From NCBI RefSeq assembly GCF_041053105.1, contig NZ_CP163444.1:2046001-2110000 (forward strand): a stretch of DNA of 64,000 bases, read 5' to 3'. The DNA comes from Streptomyces sp. R44 (GTDB taxonomy: Bacteria; Actinomycetota; Actinomycetes; Streptomycetales; Streptomycetaceae). The first letter of the stretch is position 1, and each line of letters opens with the position of its first letter. Shown here piece after piece: positions 8,095-21,669 of the stretch. Position numbers and translations under genes: made by a program. The notes below the pieces were generated by a model, which saw only the letters and a list, made by a program, of their open reading frames with translations, was not told where the DNA came from and did not search any database.

Positions 8095-10179
8095 TCAGCC
8101 CTTGTCGCCGTCCCGGTCGTCCTCGTCCTCGTCGTCCTCGTCGTCCTCGTCGACGTCGAGCTCGACATCGACGACATCCGACTCATCGGTCTCGTCCGAC
8201 GCGTCGACCTCGTCCTCGTCGAACGCGTCGACGAACTCGACGCCGTCCATCTCGGCCAGCCGGTCGGAGGCGTCCGTGGCGCCGTCCTTGTCGGCCTCCA
8301 GGGCCTTGGCGAACCACTCGCGGGCCTCGCGCTCACGGCCGGCGGCGAGCAGCGCGTCGGCGTAGGCGTACCGCAGGCGCGCGGTCCACGGGTGCACGGC
8401 GCTGGAGGCGAGCTCGGGGCTCTGCAGGGTCACGATGGCCGCGTCGAGCTGACCCAGGTCCCGGCGGGCGCCGGCGGCGACGAGCCGCATCTCGACCTGC
8501 CCGGCCTTGTCCAGCTTCTGCACCTCGGGCTCACCGGCCATGGCGAGGGCACGCTCGGGCCGGCCGAGGCCGCGCTCGCAGTCGGCCATGACGGGCCACA
8601 GCTCGACACCGCCGCTCATCCGGCGAGCGGCCCGGAACTCGGCAAGGGCCTCGGAGTACTTCTGCGTGGCGTACGCGGCGAAGCCGGCGGCCTCGCGGAC
8701 GGCCGCGACACGGGACGCGAGCCGCAGGGCGACCCTGGAGTACCCGTAGGCCTTCTCCGGGTCCTCGTCGATGAGCTGGGCGACCATGACGAGGTTGCGC
8801 GAGACGTCCTCGGCGAGCCCCTTGGGCAGGCTCATGAGCTCCTGGCGCACATCAGGGTCGATCTCCTCACCGGTGACCTCCGGCGGGATCGGCAGACGCT
8901 TGATGGGCGCGCGGTCGCCACGGTCCCGGTCGTCACGACGCCCGAAGCCACCGCGGTCGTCCCGGCCGCGGTACCCACCGCGGTCGCCGCCCCGGTCGTC
9001 ACGGCCCCGGTACCCACCACGGTCGCCACCGCGGTCGTCCCGGCCACGGAACCCGCCACGGCTGTCGCCACCACGGTCGTCACGGCGGAAACCGCCACCG
9101 CCACGGCTGTCGCCACCACGGTCGTCACGGCGGAAACCGCCACCGCCACGGCTGTCGCCACCACGGTCGTCACGGCGGAAACCGCCGCCGCCACGGCTGT
9201 CGCCACCACGGTCATCGCGGCGGAACGACGAGGGACGCTCGTCACGACGGTCGTCACGCTGCCCGTAGGAGGGACGGTCGTCCCGACGGAACGACGGACG
9301 CTCGTCACGACGGTCGTCACGACGGAAGCCGCCACCGCGGTTGTCGCCACCACGGTTGTCGCCACCACGGTCGTCACGGCGGAAACCGCCACCGCCACGG
9401 TTGTCGCCACCACGGTCATCGCGACGGAACCCACCACCACGGCTGTCGTCACGCGGCGGGTACGAGGGCCGGTCGTCGCGGCGGAACGAGGAGGGACGCT
9501 CGTCACGGCGGTCGTCCCGACGGTCGTCGCGGCGGAAACCGCCACCGCGGTTGTCGTCACGACGGTCGTCACGCTGCCCGTAGGAGGGACGGTCGTCCCG
9601 ACGGAACGACGGACGCTCGTCACGACGGTCGTCACGGCGGAAGCCGCCACCGCGGTTGTCGCCACCACGGTCATCGCGACGGAAACCGCCGCCACGGTTG
9701 TCCCCGCCGCGGTCATCGCGACGGAAACCGCCGCCACGGCTGTCGCCACCACGGTCATCGCGACGGAAACCGCCGCCACGGCTGTCCCCGCCACGGCTGT
9801 CGCCACCACGGTCGTCGCGGCGGAAACCGCCACCGCGGTTGTCGTCACGACGGTCGTCACGCTGCCCGTAGGAGGGACGGTCGTCCCGACGGAACGACGG
9901 ACGCTCGTCACGACGGTCATCGCGACGGAAACCGCCACCGCGGTTGTCGCCACCACGGTCATCGCGACGGAAACCACCGCCACGGTTGTCCCCGCCACGG
10001 CTGTCGCCACCACGGTCGTCACGGCGGAAACCACCGCCACGGTTGTCGTCGCGACGGAAGCCACCCCCACCACGGTTGTCGTCACGGCGCGGCCCACGGA
10101 AGCCGCCCCGGTCGCCACCGGCACCGTCCCTGCGACGCGGCTCGCGCTCCGGACGGTCGTCGGGAGAGTTGGTGGACAT
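8095..10179 (-). CDS. RGG/RDD-repeat intrinsically disordered protein with TPR-like domain and acidic tail
   Basis: The 694-residue product has three parts. Residues 1-423 are almost only Arg, Asp, Gly with Phe, Ser, Pro and Tyr, built from units such as GGDNRGGGFRRDDR and RRDERPSFRRDDRPSYGQ; this is RGG-type low complexity, known elsewhere for RNA binding and condensate formation. Residues 424-650 form an all-helical tetratricopeptide-like domain (PEKAYGYSRVALRLASRV, ATQKYSEALAEFRAARR, REREAREWFAKALEAD). The last ~45 residues are highly acidic (Asp/Glu runs). The ATG at 10179 has AGGAG upstream. It lies just past the rRNA terminator, read in the same direction. The domain is probably a conserved Streptomyces TPR protein; its function is unknown. 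Confidence 0.85.
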   Translation of the reverse strand: MSTNSPDDRPEREPRRRDGAGGDRGGFRGPRRDDNRGGGGFRRDDNRGGGFRRDDRGGDSRGGDNRGGGFRRDDRGGDNRGGGFRRDDRRDERPSFRRDDRPSYGQRDDRRDDNRGGGFRRDDRGGDSRGGDSRGGGFRRDDRGGDSRGGGFRRDDRGGDNRGGGFRRDDRGGDNRGGGFRRDDRRDERPSFRRDDRPSYGQRDDRRDDNRGGGFRRDDRRDDRRDERPSSFRRDDRPSYPPRDDSRGGGFRRDDRGGDNRGGGGFRRDDRGGDNRGGDNRGGGFRRDDRRDERPSFRRDDRPSYGQRDDRRDERPSSFRRDDRGGDSRGGGGFRRDDRGGDSRGGGGFRRDDRGGDSRGGGGFRRDDRGGDSRGGFRGRDDRGGDRGGYRGRDDRGGDRGGYRGRDDRGGFGRRDDRDRGDRAPIKRLPIPPEVTGEEIDPDVRQELMSLPKGLAEDVSRNLVMVAQLIDEDPEKAYGYSRVALRLASRVAAVREAAGFAAYATQKYSEALAEFRAARRMSGGVELWPVMADCERGLGRPERALAMAGEPEVQKLDKAGQVEMRLVAAGARRDLGQLDAAIVTLQSPELASSAVHPWTARLRYAYADALLAAGREREAREWFAKALEADKDGATDASDRLAEMDGVEFVDAFDEDEVDASDETDESDVVDVELDVDEDDEDDEDEDDRDGDKG
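8910..10150. repeat. In-frame tandem/dispersed DNA repeats encoding the RGG region
   Basis: The region consists of ~42-bp units (core CGGAAACCGCCACCGCGG, alternating with GTTGTCGCCACCACGGTC variants) and three near-identical ~70-bp blocks starting at 9241, 9556 and 9844. The spacings of 315 and 288 bp are multiples of three, so all copies stay in frame. Copy number is likely to vary between strains and to be error-prone in short-read assemblies. Confidence 0.9.
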
Positions 10180-10254
10180 CGGTGTGACTCCTGTCTTCGG
10201 GTACTGCAGTCATTCTCGCGCAGCCGGCACTCAGCCGCGCATCGGAAAAGTCAA

Positions 10255-10309
10255 GCAAAAAAACAAAAGGACCCCTGGTCCCAGCGTGAACGCTGGGACC
10301 AGGGGTCCT
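10255..10309 (-). terminator. rRNA operon intrinsic terminator
   Basis: A perfect 19-bp stem (10268-10286 with 10291-10309, loop TGAA) lies directly downstream of the 5S gene and is followed on the lower strand by a T-rich tract (7 consecutive T). This is a strong rho-independent terminator for the rRNA operon. Confidence 0.93.
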
Positions 10310-10316
10310 GAAGAAT

Positions 10317-10436
10317 TGTTCGGCGGCGTCCTACTCTCCCACAGGGTCCCCCCTGCAGTACCATCGGCGCTGAAAGGCTTAGCTTCCGGGTTCGGAATGT
10401 AACCGGGCGTTTCCCTAACGCTATGACCACCGAAAC
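10317..10436 (-). rRNA. rrf: 5S ribosomal RNA
   Basis: The lower strand carries the ~120-nt Streptomyces-type 5S sequence, beginning GUUUCGGUGGUCAUAGCG and ending ...GCCGCCGAACAAU. The terminal helix pairs both ends. It is the last gene of the rRNA operon, with the terminator about 8 nt after its 3' end. Boundaries are by recognition and may be off by a few bases. Confidence 0.95.
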
Positions 10437-10540
10437 CCTATCGGTTTCGAGCGAACAAGCACACTCTGTAGTTGTGTTCTAGCTCTAGAAACCAGCAACT
10501 GTTCGTTGCTTCAGAACTAACACAGTGGACGCGAGCAACT

Positions 10541-15470
<4,930 letters not shown>

Positions 15471-15966
15471 TGTTTACCCGTAATCGGGTCAGACACTCGC
15501 GTTGAGCGGGACAGTCATGCCGGAATATGGCCGACCGTCCACAGCGTCCTCGCTGTAGTGTGCCACCCCGAGGGGTGGACTTTTTCAAAGGAACCTCGAC
15601 CATCCGAAGATGGACGGGGTATCAACTAATCTGGCGTTGATTTTTGGCACGCTGTTGAGTTCTCAAGGTGCGGACGCTTCCTTCGCTCCTGTTTCCAGGC
15701 CCTCCGGGCGCTTCCTTCGTTTCCGACTCTATCAGATCTTTCCGATCCGATTTCCTCGGTGCTTTCCGGTCCCTTTTGCTTTCGCTCCGGGCCCTTCCGG
15801 CGTGTCCACTACGTTAGCTGATTTCTTCGGCGACTCATAATCGAGTCAATCGAATTCGAATTCCGGCATGCCGGAATAAGCCCCTGCTTGGGGAGTCATC
15901 TTGAGTAGTGGGTGGCCGCTGCGGGGTGCTCGAACAAGCAGACCGTTTCCAGCGGCTCGGGCCACG
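15471..15966 (-). promoter_or_regulatory. rRNA operon leader and promoter region
   Basis: This 496-bp stretch has no gene. On the lower strand it carries the conserved Streptomyces rRNA leader CACCTTGAGAACTCAACAGC (about 15641-15660) and GTTGATACCCCGTC nearer 16S. Candidate promoter elements are a TAGAGT -10-like hexamer near 15725 and a TTGACT -35-like hexamer near 15845; I cannot assign start sites. A perfect 18-bp palindrome ATTCCGGCATGCCGGAAT lies at 15860-15877. The part from about 15880 to 15966 is the tail after the glycosylase gene. Confidence 0.7.
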
Positions 15967-16629
15967 TTACGGGGTCCGGCGGCCCGAGTCAAGGCGCCGC
16001 TTCCGGGGGGTGTGGGGGCGGTACGGGCTCACCGTCGGGTCCTCCGTGATCCAGAAGCGCCAGGGGTGCGGGGCGCCCTCGCCTCCGACGCCCGTGCGGG
16101 GGCCGCTGGTGATGCGGTCCGGGGCGGGCGGGGTGCCGGTGAGGAGGGCCAGCGGTCCGTCCTGGCCTGCGCAGGTGTCCGTGCCGTTCAGGGAGAGGGC
16201 GATGTCGAGGGCGGTCGCCAGGCGGGCCGGGCCCTTCGCCAGCTCGTGGTCGGAGCGGGCCGAGCGGCGGCGGGGGCGGGCCTGGTCGGCGCCCTCGATG
16301 AATTCACCCGCACGCAGGAGGACACCGCTCGCGTGTCCCTCTGGGCCGCACACCAGGTTCAGGCAGTGCCACATGCCGTACGTGAAGTAGACGTACGCGT
16401 GCCCGGGGGGCCCGAACATCACGGCGTTGCGGGCGGTGCGGCCCCGGAAGGCGTGGGAGCCGGGGTCGATCGCGCCGGCGTACGCCTCCACCTCCGTGAG
16501 GCGCAGTTCCATCCGGCCTTCGTCCGTGTTGCGGACGAGCGTGCGCCCCAGGAGATCGGGGGCCACCTCCAGAACGGGGCGGTCGAAGAAGGCCCGCGGG
16601 AGCGGCGTACGGTCGGGGCTCTCGCTCAT
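15967..16629 (-). CDS. 3-methyladenine (alkyladenine) DNA glycosylase, AAG/MPG family
   Basis: This base-excision repair enzyme removes alkylated purines from DNA. The 220-residue product contains [19 protein letters not shown], where Glu48, Tyr50 and His59 correspond to the human AAG catalytic Glu125, Tyr127 and His136, followed by [20 protein letters not shown]. The ATG at 16629 gives the standard family length. It ends 337 bp before the 16S gene region's promoters and is divergent from spo0M (78 bp gap). Confidence 0.95.
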   Translation of the reverse strand: MSESPDRTPLPRAFFDRPVLEVAPDLLGRTLVRNTDEGRMELRLTEVEAYAGAIDPGSHAFRGRTARNAVMFGPPGHAYVYFTYGMWHCLNLVCGPEGHASGVLLRAGEFIEGADQARPRRRSARSDHELAKGPARLATALDIALSLNGTDTCAGQDGPLALLTGTPPAPDRITSGPRTGVGGEGAPHPWRFWITEDPTVSPYRPHTPRKRRLDSGRRTP

Positions 16630-16707
16630 GGCGTCCGAGCGTAGTGGGGAACCGGCTACGGTCGTCGCGCGTATGTAGGGGTCAGGACCCGAGAAGGAGT
16701 GGAAGTC

Positions 16708-17490
16708 ATGGGATTCAAGAAGCTGCTCGCGAGCCTGGGTGCGGGTGGGGCCACCGTGGAGACGGTGCTCACCGAGGAGAACGTCGTCCCGGGTGGGGTC
16801 GTCCAGGGCGAGGTGCGGATCCAGGGCGGTTCGGTCGCGCAGCAGATCGAGGGGCTGTCCGTCGGTCTGCAGGCGCGGGTCGAGGTCGAGGGCGGCGACC
16901 AGGAGCACAAGCAGGACATCGAGTTCGTGAAGGTGCGTCTGGGCGGGGCCTTCGAGGTGCAGGCCGGGGCGGTGCACGTGGTGCCGTTCGGTCTGGAGAT
17001 TCCGTGGGAGACGCCGGTGACGACCATCGCCGGGCAGCAGCTGCGGGGGATGAACATCGGGGTGACCACCGAGCTGGAGATCGCGCGGGCCGTGGACTCG
17101 GGTGACCTGGACCCGATCAACGTGCACCCGCTGCCGGCGCAGCAGGCGATCCTGGATGCCTTCATCCAGCTGGGCTTCCGCTTCAAGAGCGCGGACATGG
17201 AGCGCGGGCACATCCGGGGGACGCGGCAGAAGCTGCCCTTCTACCAGGAGATCGAGTTCTTCGCGCCGCAGCAGTACCGGGGTCTGAACCAGGTCGAGGT
17301 CACCTTCGTCGCGGACGACCACGAGATGGACGTCGTCCTGGAGATGGACAAGAAGCCCGGTCTGTTCACCGAGGGCAGCGACTCCTTCCGCGCGTTCAAG
17401 GTGGGCCTGCACGACTTCCACGCCACCGACTGGGCGGCCTACCTGAACCAGTGGCTCGCCGAGGTCGGCGGCCGTCGCAACTGGCTCTAG
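16708..17490 (+). CDS. spo0M: Spo0M-like sporulation-control protein
   Basis: The 260-residue product begins [19 protein letters not shown] and has the arrestin-like beta-sandwich pattern of the Spo0M family ([38 protein letters not shown] region). Spo0M in Bacillus affects entry into sporulation; in Streptomyces the role is presumed developmental but is not shown by the sequence. The start is fixed by AAGGAG at 16694-16699, 8 nt before ATG; a GTG at 16699 would lie on the SD itself. It is monocistronic with a good terminator. Confidence 0.9.
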   Translation: MGFKKLLASLGAGGATVETVLTEENVVPGGVVQGEVRIQGGSVAQQIEGLSVGLQARVEVEGGDQEHKQDIEFVKVRLGGAFEVQAGAVHVVPFGLEIPWETPVTTIAGQQLRGMNIGVTTELEIARAVDSGDLDPINVHPLPAQQAILDAFIQLGFRFKSADMERGHIRGTRQKLPFYQEIEFFAPQQYRGLNQVEVTFVADDHEMDVVLEMDKKPGLFTEGSDSFRAFKVGLHDFHATDWAAYLNQWLAEVGGRRNWL

Positions 17491-17561
17491 GTTCGGCCCC
17501 GTCAGCCTTGACGGTCGCCGCAGCCGAGCGGTGACGCAAGGCTGATCGTTCGTCAGTTGTT

Positions 17562-17605
17562 TGCCCGCTTCTGGTCTTGGAGAGATCAGAAGCGGGCATC
17601 TTTTG
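17562..17605 (+). terminator. Intrinsic terminator after spo0M
   Basis: A 12-bp inverted repeat (TGCCCGCTTCTG / CAGAAGCGGGCA, 17562-17573 and 17587-17598) is followed by TCTTTTGTT. A second weaker inverted repeat (TCAGCCTTG / CAAGGCTGA) lies between it and the stop codon. Confidence 0.85.
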
Positions 17606-17709
17606 TTGCGCAGGAAATTGCGTTGTCCGACCCGGCCGGCCCGGCCATCGTTGATCCAGGCCCGAAGACCCCTTCCGGGGCTGGGGCCGGCACACGGGAG
17701 GTGGGCAAC

Positions 17710-18216
17710 ATGCGGGACACGCTGGTACTGAACGCGAGCTTCGAGCCGCTGTCGACGGTCACACTCAACCGTGCGGTGGTGCTTGTCCTGCAGGACAAGG
17801 CCGTCGTCGAGCAGGCCCATCCCGAGCTGAGGGTGCGAGGTGCCGCCGTCGATCTCCCGGTGCCGCGGGTGATCAGGCTCTGCCGGTACGTACGGGTGCC
17901 GTTCCGAAGACAGGCTCCGTGGTCGAGGAGGGGGGTGCTGGTCCGGGACCAGCACCGGTGCGCGTACTGCGGGCGGCGGGCGACGACGGTCGACCACGTG
18001 GTGCCGCGGGCGCAGGGTGGTGGGGACAGCTGGCTGAATACGGTCGCATCCTGTGCCGAGGACAACCACCGCAAGGCCGACCGGACGCCGGAGCAGGCGG
18101 GGATGCCGCTGCTGCACCAGCCGTTCGAGCCGACTCCGGCGGACGCGATGCTGCTCGCGATGCGGGCGAGCGAGCGGTCGGCGCTGCCGGAGTGGCTGGC
18201 CAACTCGGCTGCGTAG
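17710..18216 (+). CDS. HNH endonuclease
   Basis: The 168-residue product begins [20 protein letters not shown], the typical start of a widespread bacterial HNH protein. The C-terminal HNH domain has CAYC (84-87), VDHVVP (His96), Asn110 and SCAEDNHRK (115-122), with CxxC and Cys115 as zinc ligands. Such chromosomal stand-alone HNH proteins are poorly characterised; DNA nicking or cleavage is inferred from the fold. ATG 17710 follows GGGAGGTGGGCAAC; a GTG at 17701 is a possible alternative. Confidence 0.88.
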   Translation: MRDTLVLNASFEPLSTVTLNRAVVLVLQDKAVVEQAHPELRVRGAAVDLPVPRVIRLCRYVRVPFRRQAPWSRRGVLVRDQHRCAYCGRRATTVDHVVPRAQGGGDSWLNTVASCAEDNHRKADRTPEQAGMPLLHQPFEPTPADAMLLAMRASERSALPEWLANSAA

Positions 18217-18273
18217 GTGTGCGATCCGCCTGACCCGTCCGATTCGTCAGATCCGTCCGATTCTTCTTCGTGC

Positions 18274-18312
18274 GGAAGGGCCCGTCTCCCCCGGTGGGAG
18301 ACGGGCCCTTCC
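18274..18312. terminator. Bidirectional intrinsic terminator
   Basis: A 17-bp perfect inverted repeat (GGAAGGGCCCGTCTCCC and complement, 5-nt loop) lies between the convergent HNH and TSUP genes. Confidence 0.88.
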
Positions 18313-18333
18313 GTTGCGCGGGTGGACCGGGGG

Positions 18334-19107
18334 CTAGCCGAGGGTCAGCTGGAGGATCGCCACGATGCCGACCGCGATGATCACCCCGCGCAGGACCGTG
18401 GGGGGCAGCTTGCGGCCGACCTTGGCGCCGAGCTGGCCGCCGAGGGTGGAGCCGACGGCGATGAGCAGGACGGCCGTCCAGTCGAAGTCGGCGACGAAGA
18501 GGAAGAAGACGGCGGCGATTCCGTTGACGAGGGCGCCGAGGATGTTCTTGACGGCGTTGATGCGCTGCAGGTCGTCGTGGAGCAGCAGGCCCATGAGGGA
18601 GAGGTAGAGGACTCCCTGGGCGGCGCCGAAGTATCCGCCGTACATGCTGGCGAGGAAGAGGCCGGCGAGGAGGACGGGGCCGCCGTCGGGGTGGGCCTCG
18701 GTGCCGGTCTGTTCGCGGCGGCGCTTGACGGCGGCGGCGATGCGGGGCTGGAGCAGGACGAGGACGAGCGCGAGGCCGATGAGGACGGGGACGATCGCGT
18801 CGAAGGCCTCGGACGGCAGGGCCAGGAGCAGGATGGCGCCGATGAGGCCGCCGAGGAGGGCGGCGGTGCCGAGGCGCAGGACTCGGGTCTTCTGGCCGGC
18901 GAGTTCGCGGCGGTAGCCGATGGCCCCGCTGATGGAGCCGGGGACGAGGCCGAGGGCGTTGGAGACGTTCGCGGTGATCGGGGGGAGTCCGGTCGCGAGG
19001 AGGACCGGGAAGGTGATCAGGGTTCCCGATCCGACGATGGTGTTGATGGTGCCGGCGCCGATGCCGGCGGCGAAGACTGCCAGTGCTTCCCAGATGGACA
19101 ACGCCAT
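18334..19107 (-). CDS. TSUP/TauE-SafE family permease (sulfite exporter-like)
   Basis: The 257-residue membrane protein has about seven to eight hydrophobic helices, with the paired TSUP repeats GAGTINTIVGSGTLITFPVLL near the N-terminus and GGYFGAAQGVLYLSLMGLL in the second half. Family members move sulfite, sulfonates or other anions across the membrane; the substrate cannot be read here. A charged cytosolic loop (about 125-142, KRRREQTGTEAHPDGG) separates the halves. It is a single gene. Confidence 0.88.
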   Translation of the reverse strand: MALSIWEALAVFAAGIGAGTINTIVGSGTLITFPVLLATGLPPITANVSNALGLVPGSISGAIGYRRELAGQKTRVLRLGTAALLGGLIGAILLLALPSEAFDAIVPVLIGLALVLVLLQPRIAAAVKRRREQTGTEAHPDGGPVLLAGLFLASMYGGYFGAAQGVLYLSLMGLLLHDDLQRINAVKNILGALVNGIAAVFFLFVADFDWTAVLLIAVGSTLGGQLGAKVGRKLPPTVLRGVIIAVGIVAILQLTLG

Positions 19108-19199
19108 CTCCTTACATGGTCAGTGAGTCGCCTCCCCGCCCTGACGGCGTCGGGGTCGAGGGGCTCGCACCGATCATGCACGAGGATTACGTGTACGTG

Positions 19200-20138
19200 T
19201 CAGTCAACCGACGGTTCGTCTCGTCGTGCGGACGGTACGTCCTTGACGTTGAAGCCGGGGGTGCCGCCGCCGACGTTGCCGAAGGCGCCGGAGAGGCCCT
19301 TGAGGGCGTCGCCGATCTCGCTGGGCACGATCCAGAGCTTGTTGGCGTCGCCCTCGGCGATCTTCGGGAGCATCTGGAGGTACTGGTACGAGAGGAGCTT
19401 CTGGTCCGGGTCGCCCGCGTGGATGGCCTCGAAGACCGTGCGGACGGCCTGGGCCTCGCCCTCGGCCTTGAGCGCGGCGGCCTTGGCCTCACCCTCGGCC
19501 CGCAGGATCGCCGACTGCTTCTCGCCCTCGGCGGTGAGGATGGCGGACTGGCGGGTTCCCTCGGCGGTGAGGATCGCGGCGCGCTTGTCGCGCTCGGCGC
19601 GCATCTGCTTCTCCATCGAGTCCTGGATGGAGGTCGGCGGCTCGATGGCCTTGAGCTCGACGCGGTTGACGCGGATGCCCCACTTGCCGGTGGCCTCGTC
19701 GAGGACGCCGCGCAGGGCCGCGTTGATCTCCTCGCGGGAGGTGAGGGTCCGCTCCAGGTCCATGCCGCCGATGATGTTGCGCAGGGTGGTGACGGTGAGC
19801 TGCTCGATCGCCTGGATGTAGCTGGCGACCTCGTAGGTCGCGGCGCGGGCGTCGGTCACCTGGTAGTAGATGACCGTGTCGATGTTGACGACGAGGTTGT
19901 CCTGGGTGATCACCGGCTGCGGCGGGAACGGGACGACCTGCTCACGGAGGTCGATCCGGTTGCGGATCGAGTCGATGAACGGGACGACGATGTTCAGTCC
20001 GGCGTTGAGCGTGCGGGTGTAGCGGCCGAAGCGCTCCACGATCGCCGCACTCGCCTGCGGGATGACCTGGATCGTCTTGATCAGGGCGATGAAGACGAGC
20101 ACCACCAGAATGATCAGGACGATGATGACTGCTGACAT
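19200..20138 (-). CDS. SPFH/Band-7 (stomatin-like) membrane protein
   Basis: The 312-residue product has an N-terminal membrane helix (about 2-22), then a Band-7/SPFH domain (QVIPQASAAIVERFGRYTRTLNAGLNI...) and a long Ala/Glu/Lys coiled coil (AILTAEGTRQSAILTAEGEKQ, about 200-245). Stomatin-like proteins oligomerise in the inner membrane and scaffold proteases or transporters. The next gene upstream on the same strand encodes an NfeD protein, the classic stomatin partner, 93 bp away. Confidence 0.93.
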   Translation of the reverse strand: MSAVIIVLIILVVLVFIALIKTIQVIPQASAAIVERFGRYTRTLNAGLNIVVPFIDSIRNRIDLREQVVPFPPQPVITQDNLVVNIDTVIYYQVTDARAATYEVASYIQAIEQLTVTTLRNIIGGMDLERTLTSREEINAALRGVLDEATGKWGIRVNRVELKAIEPPTSIQDSMEKQMRAERDKRAAILTAEGTRQSAILTAEGEKQSAILRAEGEAKAAALKAEGEAQAVRTVFEAIHAGDPDQKLLSYQYLQMLPKIAEGDANKLWIVPSEIGDALKGLSGAFGNVGGGTPGFNVKDVPSARRDEPSVD

Positions 20139-20231
20139 CGTGTTCCCCGTGCCCTTCGCTGCCGGTTGTCTGCCGGGTTGCTTTCGATGATCGAGTTTCC
20201 CAGATGGCGGAGCGTCATGGGTGAGGTTCGG

Positions 20232-20660
20232 TCACATGACCACGGCGGTCGCCCCGTCGATGTCCACGACGTCGACCTGTTCGCCCGGTTCGAAGGTCTG
20301 ACCGGTGTCGAGCGTGCGGGCGGACCAGACCTCGCCGGCGAGCTTGATGCGGCCTCCGCTGCCGTCCACCCGTTCCAGGACGACGGCTTGACGGCCTTTC
20401 AGGGCGTCGATGCCGGTGGCGAGTCCGGGTCTGCCGTCACGGTGCCGGGCGGCGATCGGGCGTACGACCGCGACGAGCGCCACGGAGACGACGACGAAGA
20501 CGAGTACCTGGGTGACGATGCCGAAGCCGAGGGCGGCGGTCACCGCCCCGGCGACGGCTCCGACGGCGAACATGCCGAACTCCGGCATCGCGGTCAGGAC
20601 CAGCGGAATGCCGAGCCCCACCGCGCCGATCAGCCACCAGACCCACGCGTCGATGTCCAC
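20232..20660 (-). CDS. NfeD family membrane protein
   Basis: The 142-residue product has three or so hydrophobic helices (about 6-72) followed by a C-terminal OB-fold (GRQAVVLERVDGSGGRIKLAGEVWSARTLD...EQVDVVDIDGATAVV). NfeD-short proteins occur with stomatins and are thought to modulate them. It is the first gene of the NfeD-stomatin pair and lacks the ClpP-like protease domain of long NfeD proteins. Confidence 0.92.
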   Translation of the reverse strand: MDIDAWVWWLIGAVGLGIPLVLTAMPEFGMFAVGAVAGAVTAALGFGIVTQVLVFVVVSVALVAVVRPIAARHRDGRPGLATGIDALKGRQAVVLERVDGSGGRIKLAGEVWSARTLDTGQTFEPGEQVDVVDIDGATAVVM

Positions 20661-20736
20661 GTGGTCATGGTAGGGCGGTGGGGTCCTTCCGGGACAGGGC
20701 GCGGGCGGCTGTGCGGGTCGCCGGTGCCCCTGCCGG

Positions 20737-21534
20737 TCACTTGAGGGGCAGGCCGTGGGCGGTCCAGCGGTCGCCGACGCGCTCGACGACGAGCGGCAGG
20801 CCGAAGCAGTGCGAGAGGTTGCGGGAGGTGAGCTCGGTCTCCACGGGTCCGGCGGCGAGGACCTTGCCCTGGCGGATCATCAGGACGTGGGTGAAACCGG
20901 GGGCGATCTCCTCGACGTGGTGGGTGACCATGATCATCGAGGGGGCGTACGGGTCGCGGGCGAGGCGGCCGAGGCGGCGGACGAGGTCCTCGCGGCCTCC
21001 GAGGTCGAGGCCGGCGGCGGGCTCGTCGAGGAGGAGGAGCTCCGGGTCGGTCATCATCGCGCGGGCGATCAGGGTGCGCTTGCGCTCGCCCTCGGAGAGG
21101 GTGCCGAACTTGCGGTCCAGGTAGTCGTTCATCCCGAGCCGGTCGAGGAAGGCCTTGGCGCGCTCCTCGTCGACCGGGTCGTAGTCCTCGTGCCAGGTGG
21201 CGGTCATGCCGTACGCGGCGGTGAGGACGGTCTGCAGGACGGTCTGGCGCTTGGGGAGCTTCTCCGCCATGGCGATGCCGGCCACGCCGATGCGGGGGCG
21301 GAGCTCGAAGACGTCGGTGCCGACGCCGCCGAGCCGCTCGCCCAGGATGTGGGCGGTGCCCTTGGTGGGGAAGAGGTAGCTGGAGGCGATGTTCAGAAGG
21401 GTGGTCTTGCCGGCGCCGTTGGGTCCGAGGATCACCCAGCGCTCGCCCTCCTTGACCGACCAGGAGACCTCGTCCACCAGAGCCCGTCCGTCGCGGACCA
21501 CGGATACGTCCACCAGCTCCAGTACATCGCTCAT
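20737..21534 (-). CDS. ABC transporter ATP-binding protein
   Basis: The 265-residue ATPase has Walker A GPNGAGKTT (37-45), an LSEGE signature (146-150, Glu in place of the usual Gly) and LLLLDEP (166-172), with a VTHHVEEI H-loop. It resembles the ModF/PhnK-like soluble ATPases rather than a typical importer. No permease is adjacent, so its partner or role (transport or non-transport) is unknown. It is a single gene. Confidence 0.85.
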   Translation of the reverse strand: MSDVLELVDVSVVRDGRALVDEVSWSVKEGERWVILGPNGAGKTTLLNIASSYLFPTKGTAHILGERLGGVGTDVFELRPRIGVAGIAMAEKLPKRQTVLQTVLTAAYGMTATWHEDYDPVDEERAKAFLDRLGMNDYLDRKFGTLSEGERKRTLIARAMMTDPELLLLDEPAAGLDLGGREDLVRRLGRLARDPYAPSMIMVTHHVEEIAPGFTHVLMIRQGKVLAAGPVETELTSRNLSHCFGLPLVVERVGDRWTAHGLPLK

Positions 21535-21669
21535 GAGCGCGTTGTCTCCCCTTGCGGTCGAGTCTTGTCGTCGCCTTGCGCCGATGGGCGCGGCGTCCAG
21601 GGGAAAACCTACGTTATCGACGGAGCGGACCGGTCCGTAGGGCTTCCTTTGAGTCCTTAGTCTGGGGGG

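Noticed and set aside
8910..10150. Repeated DNA considered as a CRISPR array
   Set aside because: Repeats are of several lengths, remain in one reading frame and encode an RGG-rich protein; there are no unique spacers and no cas genes.
8392..10311. Long plus-strand frame rich in Val, Thr and Ala repeats (639 codons) opposite the RGG protein
   Set aside because: It is the antisense of the repeat region; the TV/TA repeats come from reading the RGG repeats backward, and the TPR-domain side gives no protein-like sequence.
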